Positions 52,307 through 60,888 of a DNA stretch of 64,000 nucleotides are shown piece after piece. This stretch comes from Amycolatopsis thailandensis. Lineage in GTDB: Bacteria; Actinomycetota; Actinomycetes; Mycobacteriales; Pseudonocardiaceae. Every line of letters begins with the position of its first letter. Position 1 is the stretch's first letter. Made by a program: the position numbers and the translations under genes. The stretch is from the NCBI RefSeq assembly GCF_002234405.1, contig NZ_NMQT01000050.1, forward strand, positions 24,474 to 88,473, in the 5' to 3' direction. The notes below the pieces were generated by a model. That model ran no database searches and was not told the origin of the DNA. It was given only the letters and a program-made list of their open reading frames with translations.

Positions 52307-52981
52307 TTACTTCACATTCTGTCGCGTGTCTTGGAGCCCGTGCTCCAAGCGCCATTCGTCCAGTGCCTTCACGAGGTCCGCGAGCGCGATGCGAAGCCGC
52401 TCGGTTCCCTCCTCCAGCCCTGTCCTTCCCTTCCCGATCGCGGGAGTGAAAGGTTCGCCGACCAGGATGTCGACGCGTGGCCGCCAGCGCCTCTTGGCGC
52501 CGGCGGGTTTGTACGTCCCCCGAGTGGCGACCGGAACCACGGTCGCGTTCCCGGCGCGGACCAGGAAGGCCACGCCGCGCTCGAAGTTTTCGGCGTCACC
52601 GAGGCCGCGGGTGCCTTCGGGGAAGATCCCGACCGCGCCACCGTCCTCGAGCACCTTGACCGCCGCCATCAGCGGCTTGCGGTCCACCGCGCCCCGTTTC
52701 ACCGGGATCTGGCCCAGTTTCGGGAAGAACCAGCCGACGAAGCCCTTGAAGAGCTCCGCCTTGACCAGGAACGCGGTGCGCCGCGAGAACATTCCGAACA
52801 GCAGCGCCGGTTCCGCCATCGAGCTGTGGTTGGCCATGAACACCACCGGACCGGACGCCGGGACCCGCTCGGCACCGTGGACCCGGACCCGGAACGCGGG
52901 CCGGACGATGAACTTCGAGATCCCCCGGCCGAAGGTGTGGAACGGGTCGCTCGCGCCCTCGGGCAGTCCTTTCGCGCTCAC
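52307..52981 (-). CDS. plsC: 1-acyl-sn-glycerol-3-phosphate acyltransferase family protein
   Basis: This 224-residue PlsC-type acyltransferase is expected to transfer acyl chains to lysophosphatidate at the membrane. Block I reads [10 protein letters not shown]: the usual HX4D is HX4E here, a conservative change of the charge-relay acid. Block III is intact (IFPEGTRG). It starts with ATGA overlap on cmk and ends 3 bases before der. The acid swap could alter activity or be normal for this subgroup. Confidence 0.88.
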   Translation of the reverse strand: MSAKGLPEGASDPFHTFGRGISKFIVRPAFRVRVHGAERVPASGPVVFMANHSSMAEPALLFGMFSRRTAFLVKAELFKGFVGWFFPKLGQIPVKRGAVDRKPLMAAVKVLEDGGAVGIFPEGTRGLGDAENFERGVAFLVRAGNATVVPVATRGTYKPAGAKRRWRPRVDILVGEPFTPAIGKGRTGLEEGTERLRIALADLVKALDEWRLEHGLQDTRQNVK

Positions 52982-53703
52982 CGTGCGACCTCGGCGGGGC
53001 AGCCTTCGAGAAGTCCGCGGTGCAGGGCCAGTTCCGCCAGCGCGACGATCACCTGGTCGATGTTGAGCGCCGAGGTGTCCACCTCGACGGCGTCTTCGGC
53101 CGCGCGCAGCGGCGACGCCGCCCGCGTGGAGTCCAGGCGATCGCGTCGTTCCACCGCGGCCTTCGCACCGTCCACGGTGGACTCGCGACCGGCGGCGGAG
53201 TCCTGCGCGCTGCGGCGGGCGGCGCGGACCTCGGCCGAGGCGGTGAGGAAGATCTTGAGCGGGGCTTCCGGCGAGACGACGGTGCCGATGTCGCGGCCCT
53301 CGACCACGATGCCGCCGACCCGGTCGAGCACCTCCGCGATGATCTCGCGCTGCCGGGTGACCAGCAGTTCGCGGACGGCGGGGACGGCCGAAACCGGCGA
53401 AACCGCGGTGGTGACGTCCGCGCCGCGGATCTCGGCGGAGACGTCCTCACCCGCGAGGGTGACGGTCGCTTCGTCGGGGCTGGTCCCGATGCCGAACTCG
53501 GCTTTCCGGGCGACGTCGGCGATCGCGTCCGCGTCGGCCAGGTCCGTCCCGGCACGCAGGACGGCGAGGGTGATCATGCGGTACATCGCGCCCGTGTCGA
53601 GGTAGCCGGCGCCGAGCTTCGTCGCGAGCTTCCGCGAAACCGTGGATTTCCCGGTTCCGGACGGGCCGTCCATCGCGACCACACCACGCAGGGCTCCCGC
53701 CAC
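52978..53703 (-). CDS. cmk: Cytidylate kinase
   Basis: This 241-residue P-loop kinase phosphorylates CMP/dCMP. Walker A is [12 protein letters not shown] near residues 13-24, and it has [13 protein letters not shown] for the NMP site, GRDIGTVV and the C-terminal [25 protein letters not shown] region typical of Cmk. It is first of the cmk-plsC-der operon. The start ATG 53703 gives the P-loop at the expected place. Confidence 0.95.
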   Translation of the reverse strand: MAGALRGVVAMDGPSGTGKSTVSRKLATKLGAGYLDTGAMYRMITLAVLRAGTDLADADAIADVARKAEFGIGTSPDEATVTLAGEDVSAEIRGADVTTAVSPVSAVPAVRELLVTRQREIIAEVLDRVGGIVVEGRDIGTVVSPEAPLKIFLTASAEVRAARRSAQDSAAGRESTVDGAKAAVERRDRLDSTRAASPLRAAEDAVEVDTSALNIDQVIVALAELALHRGLLEGCPAEVAR

Positions 53704-53809
53704 CGAAACTCTCCTCAGCTCATCCGTCGCTCATCTGATCGACGTCCATTCTGCCTGGTGGCGAACGACACGCCTCGACCGCCCACGGCGAAGTGGCCAT
53801 ATCCAGACT

Positions 53810-53873
53810 CTAGCAACGCTAGACAAACTATCGACACTATTGCTAGCGTCCGCACTGTTCCTAGCGTCGCTAG
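53810..53873. promoter_or_regulatory. Three CTAGC-type sites upstream of DUF4267 gene
   Basis: CTAGCAACGCTAG (53810-53822) and CTAGCGTCGCTAG (53861-53873) are palindromes of 5-3-5 form. A GCTAGC core lies between them at 53842-53847. The region is AT-rich and ends 18 bases before the DUF4267 start. A TetR-like regulator is the natural reading, but none is encoded nearby. Confidence 0.65.
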
Positions 53874-53891
53874 CTTCCGGAGTCGGAGACC

Positions 53892-54284
53892 ATGACCAGA
53901 ATCAAGATCGCTTACGCCCTGTCCATCGCCCTCGTGCTCTTCGTCCTCTACTTCGGCACCGGTTACGTGTTCTTCCCGGAGACCCAGACCGGCGGCTTCG
54001 GCCTGCCGGTCATGCCGTCGAAGGGCGACCCGTTCCTCGCGATCAAGGGCGTCCGGGACATCGGCACGGCGCTCGTGCTGCTCGCGCTGCTCCTGCTCCG
54101 GAACGTCCGCGCGGTGGGCTGGGGGCTGCTGGCGCTGGCGTTCATCCCGATCGGCGACATGCTGATCGTGTTGACCCACAACGGTTCCCCCGGAGCCGCG
54201 TTCGGCATCCACGGCGCGACGGCCGCCCTGATGGTGCTGATCTCGGCGTTGTTCCTGATCCGCCCCGCGCAAAACGGACAGTGA
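53892..54284 (+). CDS. DUF4267 small membrane protein
   Basis: This 130-residue protein has four predicted helices (~8-24, 55-70, 76-93, 105-124) and the family blocks YFGTGYVFFPETQTGGFGLP and KGVRDIGTALVLLALL. The function of DUF4267 is unknown. Its control region carries three CTAGC-type palindromic sites, so it is probably tightly regulated. The antiporter pair follows 15 bases downstream on the same strand but has its own promoter-like signal. Confidence 0.8.
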   Translation: MTRIKIAYALSIALVLFVLYFGTGYVFFPETQTGGFGLPVMPSKGDPFLAIKGVRDIGTALVLLALLLLRNVRAVGWGLLALAFIPIGDMLIVLTHNGSPGAAFGIHGATAALMVLISALFLIRPAQNGQ

Positions 54285-54286
54285 GT

Positions 54287-54305
54287 TATCGTTGTTCACG
54301 TGAAC
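54287..54305 (+). promoter_or_regulatory. Promoter for leaderless khtT-like mRNA, with palindrome on start codon
   Basis: TATCGT (54287-54292) fits a -10 element and lies 7 bases before GTG 54300. No ribosome site is visible, so translation from a leaderless transcript is likely. GTTCACGTGAAC (54294-54305) is a perfect 12-base palindrome covering the start. Confidence 0.5.
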
Positions 54306-54782
54306 GTCGAAGTGACCCCGCTCCCTGGAATAGGCGTCCGTAAGGACTTCGCCACCCGTCACGGCCGTCGTGTCGGTGTGGTGACCCATCGCGATGGACA
54401 CGTCGAACTGATCGTGTCCAAAACGGACGATCCCGACGCCTGCCTGGCCTCACTTCCGCTCACCACCGACGAGGCGGGCGCGCTGGCGAACCTGCTCGGC
54501 GCGCCCCAGCTGGTCGCCCAGCTCACCGAAGAGCACCGGGACCTGCCTGGCATCAACACCAAGCAGCTGCCGATCAAGGCGTCGTCGCCGTTCGACGGGC
54601 GGACGCTGGGCGACACCGCCATGCGGACGCGGACGAGCGTCTCGGTGGTCGCGGTGATGCGGGCCGGTCAGGTCCACCCCTCCCCCAACCCGGACTTCAA
54701 CCTCACCGCGGGCGACGTGCTCGTCGCGGTCGGGACGTCCGAGGGACTGGAGGCCGCCGTCAAGATCTTGAAGTACGGCTGA
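54300..54782 (+). CDS. K+/H+ antiporter regulatory subunit (KhtT-like, TrkA-C)
   Basis: This 160-residue protein has an N-terminal ~70-residue domain (GVRKDFATRHGRRVGVVTHRDG) and a C-terminal RCK/TrkA-C domain (~80-160: LGDTAMRTRTSVSVVAVMRAG...AGDVLVAVGTSEGLEA). It matches KhtT, which gates the KhtU antiporter in Bacillus in response to nucleotide and pH. The next gene, 6 bases away, is the antiporter. Confidence 0.85.
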   Translation: MNVEVTPLPGIGVRKDFATRHGRRVGVVTHRDGHVELIVSKTDDPDACLASLPLTTDEAGALANLLGAPQLVAQLTEEHRDLPGINTKQLPIKASSPFDGRTLGDTAMRTRTSVSVVAVMRAGQVHPSPNPDFNLTAGDVLVAVGTSEGLEAAVKILKYG

Positions 54783-54788
54783 TCGCGG

Positions 54789-55985
54789 ATGGATCACACC
54801 GCACTGTCCTTGATCGAACTCGGGGCGGTCTTCTTCGGGCTGGGCGCGTTGGGACGCCTCGCCGGGAAGATCGGGATGTCCCCGATCCCGCTGTACCTGA
54901 TCGGCGGCCTGTGCTTCGGGCAGGGCGGGCTGATCCCGCTCGGCGACATCGGCGACTTCACCCACCTCGCCAGCGAGATCGGTGTCGTCCTGCTGCTGCT
55001 CCTGCTGGGCCTGGAGTACTCGGCGGCCGAACTGTTCACCGGGCTGAAACGCTCGTGGATGGCGGGCGTCGTGGACATCGTCCTCAACGCCGCGCCGGGC
55101 GCGATCGTCGCGCTCATCCTCGGCTGGGGGCCGATCGGCGCGATCGTCATGGCGGGCGTCACGTACATCTCGTCGTCCGGGATCATCGCGAAGGTACTCG
55201 GCGACCTGGGGCGGCTCGGTAACCGGGAAACGCCGGTGGTGCTGTCGATCCTGGTGTTCGAAGACCTGGTGATGGCGCTGTACCTGCCGATCCTCACCGC
55301 GGTCCTCGGGGGCGTGAGCTTCCTCGGCGGTTTGAAGGCCGTCGGGATCTCGCTGATGGTGATCACGGTGGTGCTGGTGATCGCGCTGAAGTTCGGCCGG
55401 TACGTCTCCGCGGCGGTGGACAGCCCGGACCGCGAGGTCTTCCTCCTCAAGGTCCTCGGCGCCGCGCTGCTGGTGGCCGGTGTCGCCTCGGCGATGCAGG
55501 TGTCGGCGGCGGTCGGCGCGTTCCTGCTCGGCATCGCGATCTCGGGTTCGACGGCGGAGAACGCGACGCACATGCTCGAACCGCTGCGGGATCTCTTCGC
55601 GGCCGTGTTCTTCGTCGTGTTCGGGCTCAACACCAACCCCGCCTCGATCCCGCCCGTACTCGGCTGGGCGGTCGTCCTGGCGGTGGCGACCACGCTCACG
55701 AAGGTCGGCACCGGCTGGTGGGCCGCGCGAAGACAAGGCATCGGGAACATGGGCCGGGCTCGTGCCGGAGCGGCGCTGGTCGCCCGCGGCGAGTTCTCGA
55801 TCGTCATCGCCGGGCTGGCGGTGGCGGCGGGCGCGGTGACCGGCGAACTCGCGGCGCTCGCGACGGCGTACGTGCTCCTGATGGCGATCCTCGGCCCGAC
55901 GGCCGCGCGGATCGTGGAACCGGTGGCTCGCGCTTTGCAGCGGAAGCCTTTCGGGTCGAAGAGCCCCGCCTCGCAGACCGGCTGA
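54789..55985 (+). CDS. Cation:proton antiporter (CPA2, KhtU/KefB-like)
   Basis: This 398-residue protein has 12-13 helices and matches CPA2 antiporters; LGLEYSAAELF and LVFEDLVMALYLP (with the ED pair thought to bind ions) are the recognisable parts. There is no C-terminal RCK domain, which agrees with a separate KhtT-like regulator just upstream. The likely role is K+ efflux coupled to proton entry in alkaline or electrophile stress. Confidence 0.88.
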   Translation: MDHTALSLIELGAVFFGLGALGRLAGKIGMSPIPLYLIGGLCFGQGGLIPLGDIGDFTHLASEIGVVLLLLLLGLEYSAAELFTGLKRSWMAGVVDIVLNAAPGAIVALILGWGPIGAIVMAGVTYISSSGIIAKVLGDLGRLGNRETPVVLSILVFEDLVMALYLPILTAVLGGVSFLGGLKAVGISLMVITVVLVIALKFGRYVSAAVDSPDREVFLLKVLGAALLVAGVASAMQVSAAVGAFLLGIAISGSTAENATHMLEPLRDLFAAVFFVVFGLNTNPASIPPVLGWAVVLAVATTLTKVGTGWWAARRQGIGNMGRARAGAALVARGEFSIVIAGLAVAAGAVTGELAALATAYVLLMAILGPTAARIVEPVARALQRKPFGSKSPASQTG

Positions 55986-56000
55986 CCTTCGGGTCGCCTC

Positions 56001-56059
56001 AAGTACATGAAGGCCCCCTTCCTTGCGCTAGACGTAGGGAAGGGGGCCTTCATGTACTT
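56001..56059. repeat. Palindrome GTACATGAAGG type, copy 1
   Basis: AAGTACATGAAGGCCCCC and its complement flank a centre containing GCGCTAGACGT. Each arm holds GAAGG-CCC-CCTTC, an inner palindrome. It lies 16 bases after the antiporter stop and is one base different in the centre from copy 2. Confidence 0.9.
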
Positions 56060-56147
56060 CACTGAGCCGAATTGTGACGACCGGGGGTCCGTGAAGGCCT
56101 GGTGCAGGCCATCGCCTTCCGCCGGGTGCAGCCCTGGCGGAGGGAGC

Positions 56148-56200
56148 GTTGCGAAAGCCACTTTCGTAACCCTCAACGTTGTGAAAGTCCCTTTCGCAAC
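56148..56200. repeat. Palindrome GCGAAAG type with CTCAA core
   Basis: GTTGCGAAAG-CCA-CTTTCG forms an inner palindrome in the left arm and the mirror copy (GAAAG-TCC-CTTTCGC) forms the right arm, around AACCCTCAACGTT. Confidence 0.85.
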
Positions 56201-56289
56201 ACCGGGCGCCGGGCAGCACGGGGAGTGAGCGGCAACGGCGGTTACGGAGAGATGGCGTCCGCGATCCGCCGGCGGCTTCTTCGGTCCCT

Positions 56290-56342
56290 GTTCCCAATGT
56301 CGCATTCGAGACGCTCAGCGACTCGAATGCGACATTGGGAAC
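56290..56342. repeat. Palindrome CCCAATG/CGAATG type with CTCAG core
   Basis: GTTCCCAATG-TCG-CATTCGAG and its complement surround ACGCTCAGCGA. The unit resembles the repeats at 30781 and 45016 but the stem bases are swapped in compensating pairs (CATTCGAG/CTCGAATG). Confidence 0.85.
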
Positions 56343-56425
56343 ATCGTCGCCGAGACCACGCCACCTTCGCCTTGCCCCACGCCACTCTCGACCACCCGCC
56401 CCCTCGGTCCCGGCGCCCCACTCAC

Positions 56426-56490
56426 CTGAAGTACATGAAGGCCCCCTTCCTTGCGCTAGACGTAAGGAAGGGGGCCTTCATGTACTTCAG
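56426..56490. repeat. Palindrome GTACATGAAGG type, copy 2
   Basis: CTGAAGTACATGAAGG and CCTTCATGTACTTCAG form the outer stem, with the same GCGCTAGACGT centre as copy 1. The stem is perfect over its outer 27 bases. It lies 56 bases beyond the dipeptidyl-peptidase stop. Confidence 0.9.
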
Positions 56491-56546
56491 CGGTGTGACT
56501 ACTGGTGCACCTGAGGCGACGTGGCGATCGCCAAGTCCGTGAAGGC

Positions 56547-58427
56547 CTAGCCGCGCTCAAGCCCCGAAACAGCGGCGGGAGCGATCTGCGCCGGAGCCAC
56601 CGGAAGCGCCGCCGGAACAGCCGACGGACCCGAGCCCACCACAGGCAGCGCCAGCGACGTCTTGCCGAGGTCCACCGTGATCTTCGGGTACTGCGACGGG
56701 CCCGAGATGAACGAGCCGTCCGTCCCGCCGATGATCAGCGCGAGCTGATGTCCTCGCGGGACGACATGATCCGTACTCGCCAGCCGGAACGTCATCGTGT
56801 ACGGCTGCCCCGGCGTCAGCGGCGACTCCTGGCTGAGCGAGCGGTAGTTGGCCAGATCCGCCCAGCCGCGGCTGATGATGTTCAGCCCCACCGAGACCGA
56901 GTCGGTGCTCGTGTTCAGGTAGCAGGCGTCATTGCCCGTCGCGCTCGATCCCCAGCACGACTGGGTCAGCTCGTTCTTGATGCCTTCCTTGGGCCCGGTG
57001 TAGTTCCGGATGGTCGCCGGGCCGTAGTCCACCAGGATCGCCGAGAGCCGCGCGGTGGACGTCGACGGCGTCGCGGTCACAGTCACCTTCGCCGTTCCGG
57101 AGACCTGGAGGTCCTTCGCGAGCGCGCCGGTGCTGAACAGCACGCGCCCGTTCGAGGTCTCCGTCGGCCGTGCGGCCCAGCTGTTCGAAGACTGGCCGGA
57201 AGAGTCCGTGAACGACGCCGTGCCCGTGCCCGCGGTCGTGCCGAGCGTGCCGACGCCGGGAGTGCCGCCGGAAGCGGGCCGCAGGGTGACGGCGCTTCCC
57301 GCCGGCCACGCGGGCTGGTCCACCCAGACGTCGGGCTCGCGCTCCACGCTCGCGCCCGGCGTCTTCTCGATGCCGTTGTCGACACCGAGCAGGTAGTGGT
57401 CGAACCACTTGTGCAGGGTGTCGACCCACGCCGAGCGCCGGTAGTCGAACGGGTCGACGTGGCCTGCCTGCGTCAGCCAGATCTTGCGCTCGACGTTCAG
57501 CGCTTCCCACCACTGCCCGAAGTTGATCGTCTTGACGTTGAGGTCGCCCAGGCCGTGCGAAGCGAGAACGCTGGCCTTCACCTTCGAGGCGCTCTGGACG
57601 TAGTCCCGGTCGAGCCAGAACGCGTTGTAGTCGCCGTTCGAGGTCGCGCCCGCGGTGAGTTTCTGGTTCGCCGCACCGCAATTCTGGCCGCCGTTGCGCT
57701 GGGACACGGTCTGCGCCAGCCCCGCCGGGCTGCCCTGGCGCAGGCTCGCGCCATCGGAGCGGTAGTAGTCGTACCAGGAGCTGATGGCGCCGATCGGCAC
57801 GATGGTCTTGAGCCCGTCGACTCCGGTCGCGGCGACGCCGTTGGCGACCGTGCCGTCATAGGACTTCCCGATCATGCCGACGGCGCCCGTCGACCAAGAC
57901 GCGTTCGTCCTGGCCGAGCCGGTCGCCGTCGTGTAGCCGTTCGCCCGGCCGTTGAGCCAGTCGACGACCTTGCGGGCCGAGTTGATGTCCGAAGGCCCGC
58001 CGATGTCCGTGCAGCCTCGGGACTTGTTGGTACCGGCCAGATCCACCAGGACGACGGCGTACCCGCGGGGCACGAAGAAGTTGTCGTAGTAGAGCGGGAA
58101 CCCGACCGGCCTGCCCGCCGAGTCGTAGGTCTTGAGCTCGCTCTCGTTGCCGCGACCGCAGCACGAGTAGTACGGGCTCGCGTCCATGATGACCGGGACC
58201 TTCTTGCCCTGCGCCGCGGCTTCCTTCGGCCGGATGATGTCGGCGGCGACCCGGTCGGAGCGGCCGTCGCCGTCCCCGTCGAGGCCGATGTCGACCCAGG
58301 CCGTCTCGCGGACGGCCTGGGCGAAGTCGTAGACCGGTTCGCTGCCCCGCGGTTTCGCCGCGGACTGCGGCGCCGCGACCACCGCCGCAGCCACCGCCAA
58401 AATCCCTGCCAGCACGACTCTTTTCAC
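56547..58427 (-). CDS. Secreted Xaa-Pro dipeptidyl-peptidase (CocE/NonD family)
   Basis: This 626-residue exported serine peptidase has a signal peptide (MKRVVLAGILAVAAAVVAAP, ~1-22), an alpha/beta-hydrolase domain with Ser189 in GMIGKSYDGT, later Asp and His (SHGLGDLNV, QAGHVDPFD), and a C-terminal beta-jellyroll (PepX_C) with LFSTGALAKDLQVSGTAKVTV. Family members cut dipeptides after Pro from peptide N-termini or act as ester hydrolases. The start is ATG 58427. The gene stands alone between rluB and the repeat-rich interval. Confidence 0.88.
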   Translation of the reverse strand: MKRVVLAGILAVAAAVVAAPQSAAKPRGSEPVYDFAQAVRETAWVDIGLDGDGDGRSDRVAADIIRPKEAAAQGKKVPVIMDASPYYSCCGRGNESELKTYDSAGRPVGFPLYYDNFFVPRGYAVVLVDLAGTNKSRGCTDIGGPSDINSARKVVDWLNGRANGYTTATGSARTNASWSTGAVGMIGKSYDGTVANGVAATGVDGLKTIVPIGAISSWYDYYRSDGASLRQGSPAGLAQTVSQRNGGQNCGAANQKLTAGATSNGDYNAFWLDRDYVQSASKVKASVLASHGLGDLNVKTINFGQWWEALNVERKIWLTQAGHVDPFDYRRSAWVDTLHKWFDHYLLGVDNGIEKTPGASVEREPDVWVDQPAWPAGSAVTLRPASGGTPGVGTLGTTAGTGTASFTDSSGQSSNSWAARPTETSNGRVLFSTGALAKDLQVSGTAKVTVTATPSTSTARLSAILVDYGPATIRNYTGPKEGIKNELTQSCWGSSATGNDACYLNTSTDSVSVGLNIISRGWADLANYRSLSQESPLTPGQPYTMTFRLASTDHVVPRGHQLALIIGGTDGSFISGPSQYPKITVDLGKTSLALPVVGSGPSAVPAALPVAPAQIAPAAVSGLERG

Positions 58428-58512
58428 GGTTGAGCCCTTCCCCGTCGGCTGAAAGCCCGTCAGAAAGAGCTAAACGCGATCATCGCGAACGCAGTAGAGC
58501 GGAAAGTCGTGG

Positions 58513-59265
58513 TTACAGATCGACGGCGCGGTAGAGCGAGCCGACCTCGCCCCGGTTCAGCCGCCGGATCGAGCCCGATCGCTGCGCGCCGAGCTGGACG
58601 TCGCCGAGCGCGGTCCGGACCAGTTTGCGCACCGGGTGCCCGGTGGCCGCCATCAGCCGCCGCACGATGTGCTTGCGACCCTCGTGGATGACCAGTTCGA
58701 TCTGGGTCCGCCCGGCCAGCATGTCCTTGACCCGGAACTGGTCGACCTTCACGATGCCGTCCGGCAGCTCGAAGCCCGCCCGCAGTTCCTTGCCGAGTCC
58801 ACGCGGAACGATGCCCTCGACCTCGGCGAAGTAGGTCTTCAGCACCTGGAACGACGGGTGCATCAGCCGGTGGCCGAGGTCTCCGTCGTTGGTGAGCAGC
58901 AGGAGGCCCTCGGTGTTCTCGTCGAGCCTGCCGACGTGCACGATGCCGGGCGTCTCCTCGTACCGGCCGCGCAGGTAGTCGCCGACGCACGGGCGGCCGC
59001 GGTCGTCGCTCATCGTGCTGTGCACGCCCTTGGGCTTGTTCAGCACGAGGTACACGAGGTCCTCGCGGACCTGGACGCGGGTGCCGTCCACGTGGATCAC
59101 GGAGTTGTCCGGATCGACCCGGCGGCCGAGTTCGGTGACCACCTTGCCGTCCACGCTCACGCGACCGCGCACGATCAGGTCCTCGGCCGCGCGCCGCGAG
59201 GCGACGCCGGCCTGCGAAAGGACCTTCTGCAGCCGAATGCCGTCGGGATGCGGGTCAGATGTCAT
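58513..59265 (-). CDS. rluB: Pseudouridine synthase, RluB type
   Basis: This 250-residue protein has an S4 domain (1-62, RLQKVLSQAGVASRRAAEDLI) and the RsuA/RluB catalytic domain with active-site Asp in VGRLDENTEGLLLLTNDGDL. It should modify 23S rRNA (position 2605 in E. coli). Its start overlaps scpB by 11 bases, the usual scpA-scpB-rluB operon order. Confidence 0.92.
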   Translation of the reverse strand: MTSDPHPDGIRLQKVLSQAGVASRRAAEDLIVRGRVSVDGKVVTELGRRVDPDNSVIHVDGTRVQVREDLVYLVLNKPKGVHSTMSDDRGRPCVGDYLRGRYEETPGIVHVGRLDENTEGLLLLTNDGDLGHRLMHPSFQVLKTYFAEVEGIVPRGLGKELRAGFELPDGIVKVDQFRVKDMLAGRTQIELVIHEGRKHIVRRLMAATGHPVRKLVRTALGDVQLGAQRSGSIRRLNRGEVGSLYRAVDL

Positions 59266-59956
59266 CGATGGTGTCCACTTCGGGTAGCAACGGAGCGATG
59301 GGCGGAAGGTCGGCCAGGGACGACAGGCCCAGTCGCTCCAGGAACAGCTCGGTCGTCACGTACAGCGTGCCAGTGGTTTCGGGGTCGGTCCCCATCTCCT
59401 CGATCAGGCCACGCGCGAGCAGCGTCCTGATCACCCCGTCCACGTTCACACCCCGGACGGCGGCGACCCTGGCCCTGGTCACCGGCTGCCGGTAGGCGAT
59501 CACGGCGAGGCTCTCCAGTGCGGCTCGCGTCAGCTTGGAACGCTGGCCGTCGAGCAGAAGCTTCTCCACGAACGGGGCATAGACGTCCCTAGTGTAGAAC
59601 CGCCACCCTTCGCCGACTCGGCGCAGGTCGATTCCGCTGGTCCGGTCGGTGAACTTCTGCGACATCGTGCGCAGCGCCACGGTCACCCGCGACACGGGCT
59701 GGCCGACGGTCTCGGCGAGGGATTCCTCGTTGATCGGCGAGTCGACGACCAGGAGCAACGCCTCAAGGGCCGCTTCGAGCGCCTCGTCGGAGGTGACGTC
59801 GGGGTAGTCGCCGTCACCGGCGGCCACGAGCCCTTCGTCGGCGGGCGGCTCCGGTTCGGCGACAGGAGCCTCGGTCGTGTCAGGCTCCGAAGTCTCTTCG
59901 GGCTCCACCGTGCTCGCTTCGGTGTTTTCGGTCTCTTCGGTGTTCTCCGGGCTCAC
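59255..59956 (-). CDS. scpB: Segregation and condensation protein B
   Basis: This 233-residue ScpB has an acidic, low-complexity N-terminus (1-55, rich in Glu/Thr/Pro) followed by two winged helices (EALEALLLVVDSPINEESLA and LTRAALESLAVIAYRQPVTRARVAAVRGV). Its partner ScpA is immediately upstream; GTG 59956 overlaps the scpA stop (GTGA). It acts with SMC in chromosome compaction. The acidic tail is longer than in most bacteria. Confidence 0.93.
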   Translation of the reverse strand: MSPENTEETENTEASTVEPEETSEPDTTEAPVAEPEPPADEGLVAAGDGDYPDVTSDEALEAALEALLLVVDSPINEESLAETVGQPVSRVTVALRTMSQKFTDRTSGIDLRRVGEGWRFYTRDVYAPFVEKLLLDGQRSKLTRAALESLAVIAYRQPVTRARVAAVRGVNVDGVIRTLLARGLIEEMGTDPETTGTLYVTTELFLERLGLSSLADLPPIAPLLPEVDTIDDI

Positions 59957-60888
59957 CCGTACTCCTCGTCCTCGACGGCGGCGCGGTCGTGCTCGGCCGC
60001 CACCGACGCCTCCGCCACGGACCCGCCGGTCCAGCGCACGTACAGTTCGGCGAGCGCCTCGAGCTGCTCGAACTGGACCGAGGACTCCCGGTACAGCTCC
60101 AGTAGCGCGAGGAACCGCGCCACGATCTCGACGGTGTGCTCGCAGTCCTCGACAAGCTCGCTGAAGGTCGCTTCGCCTCGTTCCGCGAGCTTGAGCCGCA
60201 GCAGCGCGGCGTGCTCGCGCACCGAAACCCGTCCCATGTGGATGTGCGCGATCGACACCGTCGGCGGCGGCTTCGGTTTGAAGACCGCGACCGCGATCTC
60301 GGAGAACTTCCCCACGTCGACGCCGAGCATCACCTCGGGCAGCAAGCCCATGAACCGGTCTTCGAGCGCGACCGAGCGTGGGTAGCGCCGCAACGCGCCG
60401 GCCTCCAGCTCGCCGAACAGGGCCGCGACCTGCTTGTACGCCCGGTATTGCAACACCCGCGCGAACAACAGGTCCCGTGCTTCGAGCAGAGCGAGGTCGT
60501 CTTCGCTCTCCACCTCGGCGGCGGGCAGCAACCGCGCCGCCTTCAGGTCGAGCAGGGTCGCCGCGATGACCAGGAACTCGGTCGTCTCGTCGAGGTTCCA
60601 TTCCGTGCCGAGCGCGCGGGTGTAGGCGATGAAATCGTCCGTGACCCGGTGCAGCGCGACCTCGGTGACGTCGAGCTGGTGCTGCGAGATCAGCTGGAGC
60701 AGCAGGTCGAAGGGCCCCTGGAAGTTCGCCAGGTTCACCTTGAACTTGGACGTGCTCAGCTCTTCACTGGCCAGTCCTTCGGGGACCATCCCGCCGTGCA
60801 CGGTTTCGTGCACGACGGGGGTCTCTTCTGCTTCTGTCCGCTCGACCGGCTCCGGGCCGCTGGGAGCAGCCGCGGCCGGGTCGTCCAT
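59953..60888 (-). CDS. scpA: Segregation and condensation protein A
   Basis: This 311-residue kleisin has the N-terminal SMC-neck-binding helices (FQGPFDLLLQLISQHQLDVTEVAL) and a C-terminal winged helix (RGEATFSELVEDCEHTVEIVARFLALLEL). The first ~50 residues are a Pro/Glu-rich lineage extension. It overlaps the RHH gene stop by one base (TGATG) and scpB by four. Confidence 0.94.
   Translation of the reverse strand: MDDPAAAAPSGPEPVERTEAEETPVVHETVHGGMVPEGLASEELSTSKFKVNLANFQGPFDLLLQLISQHQLDVTEVALHRVTDDFIAYTRALGTEWNLDETTEFLVIAATLLDLKAARLLPAAEVESEDDLALLEARDLLFARVLQYRAYKQVAALFGELEAGALRRYPRSVALEDRFMGLLPEVMLGVDVGKFSEIAVAVFKPKPPPTVSIAHIHMGRVSVREHAALLRLKLAERGEATFSELVEDCEHTVEIVARFLALLELYRESSVQFEQLEALAELYVRWTGGSVAEASVAAEHDRAAVEDEEYG

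Larger units (their letters stand above)
55986..56546. repeat. Gene-free interval holding four palindromic repeats
   Basis: No supported gene lies in these 561 bases between two convergent genes. They contain four separate long palindromes (56001-56059, 56148-56200, 56290-56342, 56426-56490). The outer two are near-identical copies; the inner two have different stems but the CTCAA/CTCAG core. Confidence 0.85.

Noticed and set aside
55986..56546. Insertion sequence or MITE with a transposase
   Set aside because: No open frame with transposase motifs and no target-site duplications that I can see; only palindromes are present.
56505..58433. 642-codon open frame on the + strand
   Set aside because: It is the shadow of the Xaa-Pro dipeptidyl-peptidase, which has signal peptide and catalytic motifs on the other strand.
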